Below are positions 47,050 to 59,433 of a stretch of 64,000 bases of DNA, one piece after another. Source of the stretch: Alnus glutinosa. Lineage: Eukaryota > Streptophyta > Magnoliopsida > Fagales > Betulaceae. The stretch spans positions 23,255,501-23,319,500 of the forward strand of contig NC_084899.1 of NCBI RefSeq assembly GCF_958979055.1. The letters run 5' to 3'. Each line of letters opens with the position of its first letter. Positions within the stretch are counted from its first letter, which is position 1. Below the pieces are notes generated by a model that ran no database searches, was not told the DNA's origin, and worked only from the letters and a program-made list of their open reading frames with translations. A program made the translations under genes and the position numbers.

Positions 47050-48135
47050 CTGTCTTTTCAACTTCTTTATGGACAGGAAATACTCGATTCTTTTTTTGAA
47101 TGTGGTGTGCTTGTTTGGAGAGAATCTACCACTTCGGCTCTGTTTGGTTACTGAGAAAGTTCTGGAAAAGGGAGGAATATTGTTGCATTTAGAGATTAGA
47201 AGCGTGTTGGTTTCTTCTATGTTGTAAAGAGTGCCTTTTCTGGTTGTTCTGCTCAACTGAGTTGTGTTTCTTTTTCGTTTTGGGGCTTAGGGTATGTTTT
47301 AGGTTTCAGTGGTTTCTTTCTTTATCAAATTTCACCTCTTTATCGACGAGAAATACTCGGTTTTTTGTTTTTGTTTTTGTTTTTCCTCGAAATGTTGTTT
47401 ACTTTTTTTTGAGAGAATCTATCACTTTGGCTCTGTTGGGCTGTTGAGAAATTTCTGGATAAGGAAATAATTTTGCTGCATTTTAGAGATTAGAAGTGTG
47501 TTGGTATCTTCTATGTTGTAAAGAGTGCTTTTGTGCTTGTGTTTCTCAACTGAGTTGTGTTTCTTTTTCTTTTTGGGGTTTAGGGTTTTTCTATGATGTA
47601 AAGTGTGCTTTTGTGCTCGTGTTTCTTTTTTTGATAAGTAAGAATTCATTAAAAAGCACATAGGGGCGCAACCCTAGTACACAGGAAGTATACAAAAGTG
47701 CTCCTAAATAGAGTAAAGGAAAGAACAAGAAAGTAAAAAGTCAGCGAACAACAAACTACCCGGATTATGCGTCGACACCCAAAGAAATAACATATTAAGC
47801 ACCTTTCTACAAAGAGCCCCAACCGAAACCTCCACATCTTCAAAAATTCTAGAATTTCTCTCACACCACAAACCCCACAAAACACATAAAGGAACCTGCT
47901 TCCAAATACGGAAAACAGGACCACGACCCAGCAAAGTACTCAAACCACTCAATAAAACCACGACACTACTAGGCATAACCCACTCCACCCCAAACAAGCT
48001 ATAAAAAGAACTCCAAACAACTCGCGCCACATCACAATGAAGAAGAAGGTGATCAACGGACTCCCCATACTTTTGTGCTCGTGTTTCTCAGTTGAGTTGT
48101 GTTTCTTTTTTCCTTTTTGGGGCGTAGGGTAAGTT
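47050..48135 (+). repeat. Tandem duplication (about 275 bp) in the SUVR leader intron
   Basis: Copy 1 (about 47050-47305) and copy 2 (about 47325-47590) share GAGAGAATCTA, TTTAGAGATTAGAAG, CTTCTATGTTGTAAAGAGTG and CAACTGAGTTGTGTTTCTTT. A partial third copy starts near 47593 and continues at 48070-48135. It is split by the LINE fragment at 47627-48069. Confidence 0.7.
47627..48069 (-). mobile_element. LINE 3' fragment with zf-RVT remnant, 19-bp TSD
   Basis: Minus-strand LINE end, flanked by CTTTTGTGCTCGTGTTTCT at 47608-47626 and 48070-48088. The plus strand starts with poly(T), GATAAGTAAGAATTCATTA and GGGGCGCAACCCTAGTACAC. The minus frame keeps late-ORF2 words such as QVPLCVLWGLWCERNSRIFE. 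The perfect 19-bp duplication suggests a recent insertion. Confidence 0.85.
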
Positions 48136-49290
48136 CTAGGTTTTAATGGCTTGAGATGGAACTTCGAGAATTTGGTTTGGTGAGATTATTGTTGATTGAT
48201 AGCTCTTTTTGCATGTAGCATTTTGAGTGAGTGTGTGCGGGTGTTAATTGACAGCTCTTTTGCTTGTAACAATTTGAGTGTGTGTGAATAAATTTCCTTT
48301 TTTTGTGAGGTTTAGGAGCTTTGGGGTATGTTTGATTTAGTTTTGGGGAGTTGGTTTGTTTATGGAATGTGTGTGGATAAATTTCCTCTTTTTTGTGTGG
48401 TTTAGGAGCTTTGGGGTATGGTTTTTTTTTTTTCCTGTTTAGCTCAGTGGGTAATTGAACTTAAAGAGAAGCCAAATGAGAGAGTTGTGTAGACACTAGA
48501 AAGTACAAAGAGAAGTGTTGCGTGTTGTGGCTTTGAGTAGTTATTTCAAATTCTAAGTACGAAATTTTATATCTTTGTTTCAATTAGTTTTTAGCCATAT
48601 GAAGGATTTCTAACGAAGTGAGAAGGAATAATTTTTTTTCCTTTTTTTCTGGCTGCCGTGGAATGGGAAGATTTCTTCCTAAAAGCGTAGGGAAATGACA
48701 AGTGTATGTGTAGTATTTATTTTTAAAAGACATGCATGCAGAAATAATTATGTGGCACTAAGAAATATAACAGATCTTTTTGACTTGCATGTGGCTTCTA
48801 ATTATCTATGGTAAAATTAGTTTAGTTGAATAACTTGTGTGATGGTAAAGTAATGCTTTTAGAATTTGTTTTGTTCTTTTGTTTTTCTTTCAGTTTACTG
48901 CGAGAAACTGATACAAAGAAGTTTTTGAAGAAGTAAGAAGTTTTGGGTCTCGACATGTCTCAAAGGGTACACTGTTTTAGGGTCAATATTAAATCTAGAG
49001 AGGCAAAATTCAATATTTTCTTTTAGTTGGGAGTTTACTTATAATTTTATTTATTTATTTATTTATTTTTATCTATGGCTATTGCCTAATCTTTGAGTGT
49101 TCTGACATGTGTTTGGAACTGATGTTTCCCTGTTCTCCATTTTAGCAATTGATTTTACTTCAAAAATATGCTGATGGACTTGTACATGTACTTTAAGTCT
49201 CTTTTATCCTGACAGTTTTTTATATATTGGAAAGTTTAGGTGTACTCGGCATTTGAGTCTCTAGTATAAGTAGCTGGTGAATGATCATTG

Positions 49291-52200
49291 ATGGCACCAA
49301 ATCCAAGAGTTGCAGCAGCCTTTCGGGCAATGAGGGACATTGGAATTAAAGAAGATAAAGTGAAACCAGTATTGAAAAAACTTCTAAAATTGTATGACAA
49401 AAACTGGGAACTTATTGAAGAAGAGAATTATAGAGCTCTTGCAGATGCTATATTTGAGGAGGAGGACAATGTGGTACAATTTTCCCTTTTGTTACTTAGA
49501 ATTTAGTTGGGTGCTGTTTTACCCCTTTTTCATTTTTGTCTCACATATATGTTTATCTAACATTGATACTATCAATCAGGTTGTAGAACAGAAGAAGAAA
49601 TGTATGAGTACTGATGTATGTCACTAATTTATCTTCTTTGCATTGGTGTTCCTTTATATTTGTTTGTGTTCTTGATTTTCGGCCCATGCTGAATTGCCTT
49701 TTCAAACTAGCAGGAGAAGGATTTGGAGGAAGAAGCTCAGACACAAGATGAGCCTGAGCGTCCCCTAAAGAGGTTGCGCAGAGGCCAAGGTGGTCAGGCT
49801 ACATCATCTGTCAATGTGTGCAACCACAGTTTGGGTGGAAGTCCTTTGAAAAGGCCTAAAGTAGAGGAGGGTGAACCAGTGGAGCCTTGTTTACAACAGC
49901 AGCCTCAGGAAATGATGGAGAAACCTCAGTCCATCCTGAAACCCATTGCACCCCTGCATGGTACTGTTAACAAGGGCAAGCAACCTCTCTTACCTCAGAT
50001 TGCTTCCCCAGGGAAAAGATCTATGTCTGAGAGAGCATCTCAGTTGTGCATTAGAGAACCGATAGTTGAACCAGGCACTGTTCTTTTGCCAAAGCAGAAG
50101 GTTACTGATACTCGTGTATTGATCAAACCAAAAGATGAGCCTTTTACTGATGACATGTTTACTGAAGCTGTTCCAGACTATGAGGTTCCTATTGCAGTGA
50201 TCCATCCAGGTGCATCTTCATTCCTCTGGATCAATATTTCTGGACTAACATAGCTCATATGTGCAAATACTTTTTAGTGTTCAGAATTTTTAAAACTTGG
50301 ATGTCTCTATCATCTATGATCTGTTTTTATTTCCTATGAAACTTAAAGAAGATTAGAAATTACAATACTGAAACTCCCCATTCACCTTATATCTTCAATG
50401 AGTTGAGCTCCCTGTATCTGCCTTTTGGTTTACATCGACAGTTATTACAAATATCTGCGTGTGTGTGCATGTGTTGTGTATTTAATTGGTAGTAGGTTCT
50501 ACACTTTTATAATCCATAGTTCCTGAAAATATTATTAGAAAATAGCGGGGAGCTTAACCCGCTGTTTTCACTCGCAGTACTGGGCCTCTTCTACCAAAGT
50601 TTGGTTTTCAGTCTATTGTGAGTGTCGGTTTGTGTCTACAAATGATCAAACATAACATGTATATGGCACAAAGTTTGCTAGGAAACAAACACAAAACTGC
50701 TACCTAAAAAGATGGCGACAGCAGAAAACCCCCTCCTTTTCCCTTGTTTCCACATTATTTCCTTTTCTCTTTCTGCTCCTGGGTTTGCATTAAATGTCTT
50801 ATGTGGTAGTCTGTATTGGTAACATCTCATCAGCAAGAAAGGCACTTTGGTGGTACTAAATTTACCGTTTTCTATTAACTTATGCTTTTGGTACAATAAT
50901 CGTTCTTGATATCAGAGCAAGAATCCTTTATAGATTGTAGTCTCAAAAGTAAAAAAACTTGTCCCTTTTCATCTTTCCTGTTTATCTTTCTGTGCCAATC
51001 GGGGATTTATCACAACTCCATGTCCATGGAAGCCTTCAACTATGTCTATGGAGTCCAGGGCTTCGCCATTGTTGTGCTCAATTTGGTCTCTAAGCCTTCT
51101 CTTTAAGGCGATCAAATGGTTTGTATCTCCGGCAATTATATAAAAAGGCAAGCTCTTTGCATCTCTGTGTAGAGTAGAGTGTGGTAGTGACAGCTTTTAC
51201 TGGAAAAATTATTGCCGTTGGTTGTGGTTGGGATTTTCTTGCAGTGTGTGATTTGATTAGATGGTTTGGTTTGATGGTTCATGGATTTGGATCGTTGGTA
51301 ATCATTGGTGATTGTGCTGGTGTAATTTTTTTTTCCTTGAAAATGTTGGTGGTGCGCGAATTTTGAGGTTTGACTTTGTGAGATAAAATTAGAAAAAGTT
51401 GAATAAAATATGATTTGTTTAGAAAAAGTAGAATAAAATATGATTTGTTTTTGAAAAAGTAGAATAAAATATGATTTGTTTTTGAAAAAGTAGAATAAAA
51501 TATGATTTGTTTTTGAAAAAGTTGAATAAAATATGATTTATTTTTGAAAAAAGCAAAAACAGAATTATATTTGTTTTTGAAATCATGGTTGCCAAATGAA
51601 CCATAGCGATTAAATTTATCATTTCGCATACATTTAGATTTTTGAGGTAAATGGTGATTTATCACAATATCATTTCCACGTGTTGGGCCCACTCGTGAGA
51701 GGTAATCTAGGCTTACACTTGAGGAGGAACATTAGAATGTTGACCAAGTGAGTAAATTCATACTTTTTTATTAGCTGAAGCTTTTGGGACAATTAATAAT
51801 TTATTAAAGTTCATAATTTCTTATCAATCTTATGTTTTAGTGCAACTTTTGCTAATTTATTGTTGCATTACAATTGATATCCATATTTTCTCCAACTTAT
51901 TGGTCACCCTTCTCTATTAGGATAGTTTAGTACTCTTTAGGTTTGGGTCATTTGGGCTTTTCCAGGACTGGGTTCGTCTGATTTACTTGACGCTATGTGT
52001 TCCTGTAACATTATTATTTTTGGACATAAAATGTATGTGTGCTTTATTCTATCTATAATGTGACCCTATTGGTCTAATTAGGAAATCAAGGCATAATGAA
52101 CATTTTGGAGTTGGACCAAGAATAAGCTCAGTAATATGCCTAACCATGAATGATACATGTAAATGACTGCGAAGCATTGAAATAAAAGGCTTGGTGCTGT

Positions 52201-55200
52201 TCAATAAATTTCGTTTAATATGAAAGCTGCAATTCATGCTCTTCTAACTGGTTGGTGTTGCTTATAGATCCATCAAGTAAGGGGGGTTCTTCATTTGGAA
52301 ATGATTCAGTTGAAAACCAAGATGGTCCAGAAATGACAGCATCCCAACGTTTAGCTGAAGGAAATGGAGGTGATTGTATTTTAGCTTCATCGAGTGAGAG
52401 GGGAACCAACTGCAAGCTAGCAACCATCCCGGAGGAATCTCCTCCTACTTTAGAGATTGCCTCCTCGCCCTTAGGAGAGGTAAAAATTTCTCTGAGCTGT
52501 GACTCCGCTCTTGGAAGACCAGATTTCCATATGCCTAGTCGCAATGAGGTTATAAAACTGATGGAGGATAAGTGTTTGCGGACATATAAAATCATTGACC
52601 CAAATTTTTCTGTCAAGAAACTGTTGAATGATATGTGTGAGTGCTTCTTGGAACTGGGAACTTACTCCACTGATGAATCGCAGGAAGGATCAATAAATAT
52701 AAGTCCAACTCTTGATGTGTTGAAGGAACCTTCTGTGCGAGATGCTGGAGGCAATGAACTAGGTTTGTGCATTCCATCTTCAAATGGATCAGTCAATATT
52801 CAATGCTCTGCTGAAGTGGCTGAACCTCTTTCAAGACTTCCGACATCTCTGAATGGTATTGATGAACACATACAAGCCAGTAAGAAGATTATTTCAAATG
52901 GCTATGCTGAAAGTGAACGTGAAAAGGAATTGGAAGACCCTGAATCAACAAATTTGTGTAGTTTGGTGGTTGTCCCGCAGCAAAAAAATCCTCCTAGTGA
53001 TTTAAGGTCTCTTCATGATGTTAATGACATAACGAAAGGAGAAGAAAGGGTCAGAATTTCATGGGTCAATGAAATCAACAGTGAATGTCTACCATCCTTT
53101 AAGTACATACCTCGAAACTTTATTTTCCGAAAGGCTTATGTGAACTTCACCCTCTCTCGGATTGGAGACGAGGATTGTTGTTCAGCCTGTTTAGGTGATT
53201 GCCTATCCTTATCTACAGTTTGTTATTGTGCAAACACAACTGGAGGCCAGTTTGCATACGGAAAAGGAGATCTTCTTAGGGAAGAATTTTTGGAAGAGTG
53301 TATCTCAATGACTCGTGACCCACAAAGACACCAGCATTTATATTGTAGAGAATGTCCACTTGAAAGACTTAGGATTGATGATTGTTTAGAACCATGCAAA
53401 GGCCACTTAAGGAGGAAGTTTATCAAAGAATGCTGGAGCAAATGCAGCTGCAGTAAAAACTGTGGCAATCGAGTGGTGCAGCGAGGTATAACTTGCAAGT
53501 TGCAGGTGGGGACTGTACCTTAGTCTTTCTGCTAGAATGTGGAGTTATATTGTTGTTTTCCTATGTTTACTAATAATTATTCTTGAATTTGCTCTTGATG
53601 CAGAAATTTCTCGTTATTCTTGAATTTGCTTTTGAAATATCCTGTATTTTGTTCCATGTAGCTTCCATGATTATTTTGCTCTGTATTTTAGGTGTTTTGC
53701 ACTCCTGAAGGAAAAGGGTGGGGTCTCCGAACCCTAGAGGGCCTGCCAAAAGGTGCATTTGTGTGTGAATATGTTGGAGAAATTCTAACCAGCACAGAGT
53801 TATACGAGAGGAACTTGGGAAGCTACAAAAGTGGGAAACGTACCTACTCAGTGCTGCTGGATGCAGACTGGGGTTCAGGAGCTCTGAAGAGTGAAGAAGC
53901 TCTCTGTTTGGATGCAACAGTTTTTGGCAATGTTGCTAGGTTTATTAATCATAGGTACTTGTTTAAATCTCAAAGACACTGACCTCATTATATCTATTAT
54001 ATTTACTTATTTCTTTGTTTAATACGAAACTTCTGCATAATGCAAGACAACTAGTGAAGTGAAGGTGCTGCTATGAATATATTCACAAATTTGATACCTA
54101 TCTTGTATGTGCTCATATTGAAATATTAAAAAACTGACCTCAATTTCTGAAATTCAAAAGTAACGCTTTTTACTTAATAATTTTTCAATCAGAAATGATA
54201 TAGTATGAGATGAGGTGCAAAACCCTCCCCCCCAAAAGAGCAAAAAAATGGCAAGATGACCGTGCATGTTAAGTTTGTTGCATTGACATAGAATTCCATA
54301 CATACTGATTTTGATGCACAGAGATATTGCTAGAACTTGCTGTAGATGAGATGCAACTTAGACAGTGGTTAGCGCCCAATGATTATTTATATTACATAAA
54401 AAATATTATAGCAGGGCCATCAAAAGCATGACATAAAAGCAGGCTGTGCTGATGCGCTAGTAACATAAGAGCGGACCTGGCTATCCCCTGGAAAATTCAG
54501 AGCTTGCATGAAGAGAAGTGTTTAGGATGCTTGCACCAAGAAGAGAAGTGGACATGACATGCAGCTGGAATCTGAAGCTTTCCATATGGGTCTGTTTGAA
54601 CAATCAAAGGCAGGAGAAGAGTAACTGAAGAAACTAATCAAAATGCTCCACCTACCCCGCCCCCGCCTCTTCTCGTCCCTCCCTCACTCTCCTCCCTTGG
54701 TGGCATAATGAAACAACTAAGTGAAATCTTTGGTTGCTTCACACACATCAATGATCAGTCCATAGGAGAAATGTTTTTTGAATAAAAATGATGTATGAAT
54801 GCCTAGGTGAACTAATTATCAAAACAACATATGAGAAGACTGCATGCGAACCTGTCTACTCATGTCTCTTTATTGCAATAAATTCTTATTTATCAAAAAA
54901 AGAAAAAAGAAAGAAAGAGAGGGACAGCATTGCTATCTGTGTGCAATAGATGGTGACAAATTGTGGCTTGTGCCTTAACTAGCTAGATAAATATTTTACC
55001 AGGTTTTAGAGATTCAATTTGCAGAATATCTGATCAATTCATTCTTTATTTCATTAGGTGTTTGGATGCAAACTTGGTTGAGATCCCTGTTAAAGTGGAG
55101 ACCCCTGATCATACCTACTACCATGTATGGAATCTTTGAAGCTTTTATTTGCATTTTCTGTGATTCCTTGCTTGATGATAGCAGACTTAGTTCTGTTTAG

Positions 55201-57499
55201 TAGCAAGTCTAATGGAGCATTTATTTGTCTATTTCTAATGTAGCTTGCCTTCTTCACTACAAGAGTGGTTGCTGCCTTGGAAGAGCTTACTTGGGTGAGT
55301 AGATTTTTTTATTAGATTGTTCATGGTTGTGCATATATATATATATATTTTTTTGATAAGTAGATGAAATTTTATAAAAAGCGTAAGGCGCCCCTCAAAG
55401 TACGCTGGAAAGTATACACAAGGAAACGCCTAAGAAGTCATAGAAAAATGAACAAGAAAATTAGAATAGCTAATTGACACGAGTGACAAAAAGGCCTTCG
55501 TCTAAAGATACAATATATGAAAAAACAAGGCTAAATTATCCTCAATGGAATTCTCTAAGTCGTCGAAACACCTAAGATTTCTCTTCTTCCAAACACACCA
55601 AAGAATGCAAATAGGCACCATCTTCCAAACTGCAGTACTCCTTGACTTACCTGCCTTCCACCAACATGCAAATAAATTGACAACTCTTCTAGGCATAACC
55701 CAAGATATACCAAACCGAGAAAAGACATGATTCCACAAAGTAGAAGCCATATCATAGTAAAGAAAAAGGTGGTCCACAGATTCCCCGTCTCTCTTGCACA
55801 AGTAGTATCTATCTACAATGATGATATTTCGCTTCTTGAGATTATCCACTGTAAAGATTCCCTAGAGCTGTCGACCACACAAAGAAAGCCGTCCTCGAAG
55901 GAGCCTGAGTCCGCCACACACTTTTCCAAGGGAAACGTCTACCCTCATAGCCCACCAAGGAGTTGAAATATGACTTAACCTTGAACGAACACACCTTTCT
56001 TGGAAGGGACCCACCTGAGCCTATCTGCACGATCTTTATTCACCATGGCTAAATGTAACACCTGAAAGAAGGAGGCAAAGGCACCCACTTTCTAGTCAAG
56101 GGCCTCTCTAGCAAAGCTCACGTTTCACTGAATAGAGCCACCCAAAACCTCCATATTATCCGCAACGGAAGCATCTTTCATCTGAGCAATAGCAAAAAGA
56201 ACAGGAAAAGCTTCCTTTAACTCCATATCCCCGCACTACAGATCATGCCAAAATTTTGTACAAACCATATCCCCCACCTCCAATCTGGTAAAACCAGAGA
56301 AAATCCCCCACCATTTCTTGATATTCTTCCACAGCCCCAGCCCATAGGCACCTACAGGCTTGCGGGAGCACCACCCACCCAACAAACTACCAAACTTGGA
56401 ATCCACCGCAACTCTCCACCAAGCTTTTCTCTCTATTCCATACCGCCACAACCATTTGCCTAACAAAGCGTGGTTGAACATCAACAAATTCTAATACCCA
56501 ACCCCCCTTCTGAAATTGGGGAATAGACCTTTGACCACCTTACCAAGTGAAAATCAACTAAATCAACTAAATAAAGGATGCAAGTCTTTAACTTTATATG
56601 TTTTGGTACATGTGCTTACACGCTTGAGTTTGTACATGCTGTCGCGTAAGTTTGGACATGCAGTCACACATTAACATGGCCCTGTTTTCTCTTTGGATAT
56701 ATAGATTCAGTTGTATCATGCTGTCTTGTCATTAGAACACATTTTATATTTATAGTAATAAAAACCAACGTTGAACTTAGTTTATGTATGCAACAAATCC
56801 TGATTCTCTATTTGCCCTCTGTTAAGCTGCTATACATGATGTGTTGGCAGGATTATGGCATCGATTTTGACGACCATGATCAGCCTGTCGAGGCATTCCG
56901 GTGTCTATGTGGTAGCAAGTTCTGTAGAAACATGAAGCGATCAATTAGTAAGTATATTTTATCAACTTTCTGATATGCAGTGTTCACGTATCTTTCTTTG
57001 TGGAAGCATAATCTTGTTGACCTTTATTTTCCATGTTAATGATTTTGTGCACTTGTGGTAGCTTGAGTTCATTGCTTGTGATTCTGAGCTAATTTTTATT
57101 CTTATGCACTGTTAATGATTTCATTTGCTAGCACCTTCCATTATGAAATTATTGAAATGTCAGAGGAAGCTTTCATATTGGAAGTCAGACTATATTTTTT
57201 GTTTAGAAGATGTTACCATTAAATGGCAGGCTTTAATGTCAATGATATTTTTCATGTCCCTTTTAAGGTTGATATTTAATTAAGAAGAAAAAGGAGTATA
57301 GGATTCAAATGAAACACTATACTGAACTTTAAAATTTCTATAACCTAATCTTGCAATTTTTCTTAATTGGTTTGAGCAAATATTGGCCATATTTGCTTCA
57401 ATTCTTGATTTTCCTGATTACTGTTGCTGCTACCGCAGTTGTTGATAACGTTCATGTTTTCATGGCACAGGATCTAGATCTGCAACTATTGCAAGATGA
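49291..57499 (+). CDS. Histone-lysine N-methyltransferase, SUVR1/2/4 type
   Basis: A nuclear SET-domain protein of the plant SUVR class, linked to H3K9 methylation and transposon silencing. Nine coding exons join in phase to 819 residues: 49291-49473, 49580-49615, 49714-50209, 52268-53505, 53692-53954, 55058-55124, 55244-55294, 56851-56947 and 57471-57499. Residues 1-61 form the WIYLD domain ([20 protein letters not shown]), a ubiquitin-binding module in SUVR4. A basic linker follows ([14 protein letters not shown]). The pre-SET region at about 538-651 has the expected Cys clusters ([33 protein letters not shown]). SET has [32 protein letters not shown] (NHRC as in SUVR1/2/4 rather than NHSC) and [12 protein letters not shown], then the post-[11 protein letters not shown]. 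At 819 residues it is longer than typical SUVR4 and closer to SUVR2. Leader introns lie upstream. All key residues look intact. Confidence 0.93.
51390..51552 (+). repeat. 31-bp minisatellite in SUVR intron 3
   Basis: About five head-to-tail units of GAAAAAGTAGAATAAAATAT followed by GATTTGTTTTT, differing at one or two positions (GTAG or GTTG). It is non-coding, in the intron 50210-52267. Confidence 0.85.
51605..51805 (+). mobile_element. Small LTR-like element (SMART/TRIM-like), copy 3
   Basis: A decayed left repeat (51605-51665, ending GGTGATTTATCA) is followed by CAATATCATTTCC, the remains of a primer site. Next come ACGTGTTGGGCCCACTCGTG and a purine tract GAGGAGGAA. The right repeat (51730-51805) starts CATTAGAATGTTGACCAAGT. 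It shares the internal GTGTTGGxCC...ACxCGTGAG block with copy 2. Confidence 0.5.
55346..56560 (-). mobile_element. LINE, 3' end of ORF2 (zf-RVT), in SUVR intron 7
   Basis: A 1.2-kb 5'-truncated LINE on the minus strand between SET exons (intron 55295-56850). The plus strand begins with poly(T), GATAAGTAGATG and GGCGCCCCTCAAAGTACGC. Minus frames encode [39 protein letters not shown], the zf-RVT motif [20 protein letters not shown] and [20 protein letters not shown]. It has frameshifts and is inactive, and closely parallels the copy at 31382-32576. The host splice sites appear unaffected. Confidence 0.85.
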
Positions 57500-58790
57500 A
57501 TAATGGCAAGGGGGATTGTCTATCTGCTACATTTGTTGATGTAATGGCCTTCCCCTCAATGAAGAAATTTTGATGAAGCAGATTTTACCGAACTGAATTT
57601 TGCTCCTTCTAACTATAATGTCTAGTGGCCGAGTATCAGGATATTGGCAATCTTGTCAATCAGTTGAACACTGGGATATAAGTGTTGAAGCGAAGGATAG
57701 TTTTTTGAGATGCATTTGTACAGGGCTTTGTAGATTGACCATAGGTGGTCCAAAGTCATTAGCCATCTATACAAAAATCTTGCTACTAAATCTCAAGCTA
57801 TTGTACTTCTGGAACCCTAGGGCGTTGTATTTGGGCTGCTGCTTTTGATGGGATGTAAATAATGTAAAAACAGAAAAAAAGCATCTAGTGTGCTCTTTAA
57901 TTAAAGTTAAAGCAGGGGCTAAAATGTTTATTTATGGCCCTCCCCCAGTTAGCAGATTCTAGTGGCTGATAATATATGATAGGGATGCTGCTTGTTTAGA
58001 ATTGTCCTGATTCCTTGAATGTATTTGTGTAGCTATCTTGCTGCCTGCCTGTTGATTGTTTTAGAGCAACCCTGTATGCTTGCTTAGAATCTGGGGCATT
58101 GGAGACCATAAAAAGGATAGTACTTTGAGGAATGTCGAGAGAAGGTTCAATTTGAAGAATTGTGAATTGAAGATAATAATTTGCAACAATTTCATGGAAA
58201 GGCTGAAGAGGGAAACATAGATTTGATTGTGGAGGTAATTGAAAATACTGCCATGAAGATCAGGAGAAAGAAAATTTCGAGGAAATTGTAGAAAATCCAA
58301 TTGAAATAGTAGTGTGGTGACCCCACAACAACAACAAAAAAAGAAAAAAAAAGAGAGAAGGAAGAAAGAAAGATCTTAGCTTTCACTTTCATAGCTGACC
58401 AATTTCTAATACAATTTTTCTTGTATATTGTGGCGAACTGACCAATTAACCTCTAATACAATTTTTAATTTCTTTTTGGTCCCTGCTTATACTTAATTTC
58501 TTGTACGTAATTACGTTACCTCGTTTCTTTTATGATGCAAGATCTAGCTATCACTTTCTTAACTTGAGAATGCATGCTGGAAGTTGCAGAGCAAATATTT
58601 CAAATTTGGAAAATGCTTCGGGTAGCATAGCTTTTACTACAACTCCTTATAAATTCGCGTAATTGACGTAGTAAGTGTCACTTGGATTGTTATATCAGTT
58701 TATAAGAAACTTGTAGTAAATATTATAGTGCACCTAGCAATACTCTTCAAATTTTATGAGACTGTTGAAACATATCTCAATATGCATGTA
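57500..58790. other. SUVR 3' UTR and intergenic sequence
   Basis: 3' UTR and flanking DNA after the SUVR stop codon, leading into the convergent CESA4 gene. Short frames at 57600-57848 and 58061-58392 have no recognisable product. It holds MITE family A copy 4. Confidence 0.55.
58613..58738. mobile_element. MITE family A, copy 4
   Basis: The shortest copy, about 126 bp. The left end ATGCTTCGGGTAGCATAGC pairs with the right end (reverse complement TTGCTAGGTGCACTATAAT). It retains AGTGTCACTTGGATTGTTAT and CAGTTTATAAGAAACTTGTA. Confidence 0.6.
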
Positions 58791-59099
58791 TATTTTTTTT
58801 TTCCTAATTAAAAAAAAGGCAGGGGGAGGGGGAGACTAGAGCGGCTACTTTACTTAAGCGTGACCATAATAGCCCTTGCCCACTGGGCAATTACATAGGA
58901 ACGATATAGACAGCAGAAAACTACAGACGCTCCCTCAAGTTTAATAGAGCCATAGCTTTACTGTCCAGCCTCACAAATGAAACTAGCGATACCTAAGCCG
59001 ATAGGTTGGTAGATCAAATGCTTCCCATTTTGGGATTCGACCTTGAGACCTTACCTTATTGTTGAACTCGAATGCCACTAGACCATTCCTCTCGGTGGT
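58790..59099 (-). mobile_element. tRNA-derived SINE between SUVR and CESA4
   Basis: A 310-bp insertion on the minus strand. Near its 5' end is the A box TGGTCTAGTGG (59075-59085), and 32 bases on the B box GGTCGAATCCC (59032-59042), standard RNA polymerase III promoter spacing. It ends in an A-rich tail (58790-58815 on the plus strand, T-rich). Flanks are TCAATATGCATGT (58777-58789) and TCAATAGGCATGT (59100-59112), a 13-bp duplication with one mismatch. There is no coding capacity. Confidence 0.75.
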
Positions 59100-59433
59100 T
59101 CAATAGGCATGTGTTTGTAACCGAGTATGTGTGGTCTAGAAATTGTGCATGCCCGCCATTAAGGATAAATGTATGGTAGCCACAAGATGCAATTCACAGC
59201 ACAGGAAGAAAGTTTTTGCATTAATAAGGTAATATCTCAGTGTTTCTTATAATATTTGTAAGTGAGCATATATTGCTAGGGGCTCCCCCTTTTGTACATT
59301 ACCAACAAAATCTCTCTGAAATGACTATTCACAACAAACTCTCTTTGGAAGCTTAGGAAATATTGAAACAAGCAACAAGTGACATAAACTATAATGGGAA
59401 TCACGTAAAGGGAAAGGTGAGCCAAAGCCTTGT

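Noticed and set aside
51390..51552. Regular repeats resembling a CRISPR-like array
   Set aside because: Units are head-to-tail with no spacers, lie in a plant intron and are AT-rich. It is a minisatellite.
52215..52616. Minus-strand frame of 133 codons
   Set aside because: It is antisense to the large SUVR coding exon.
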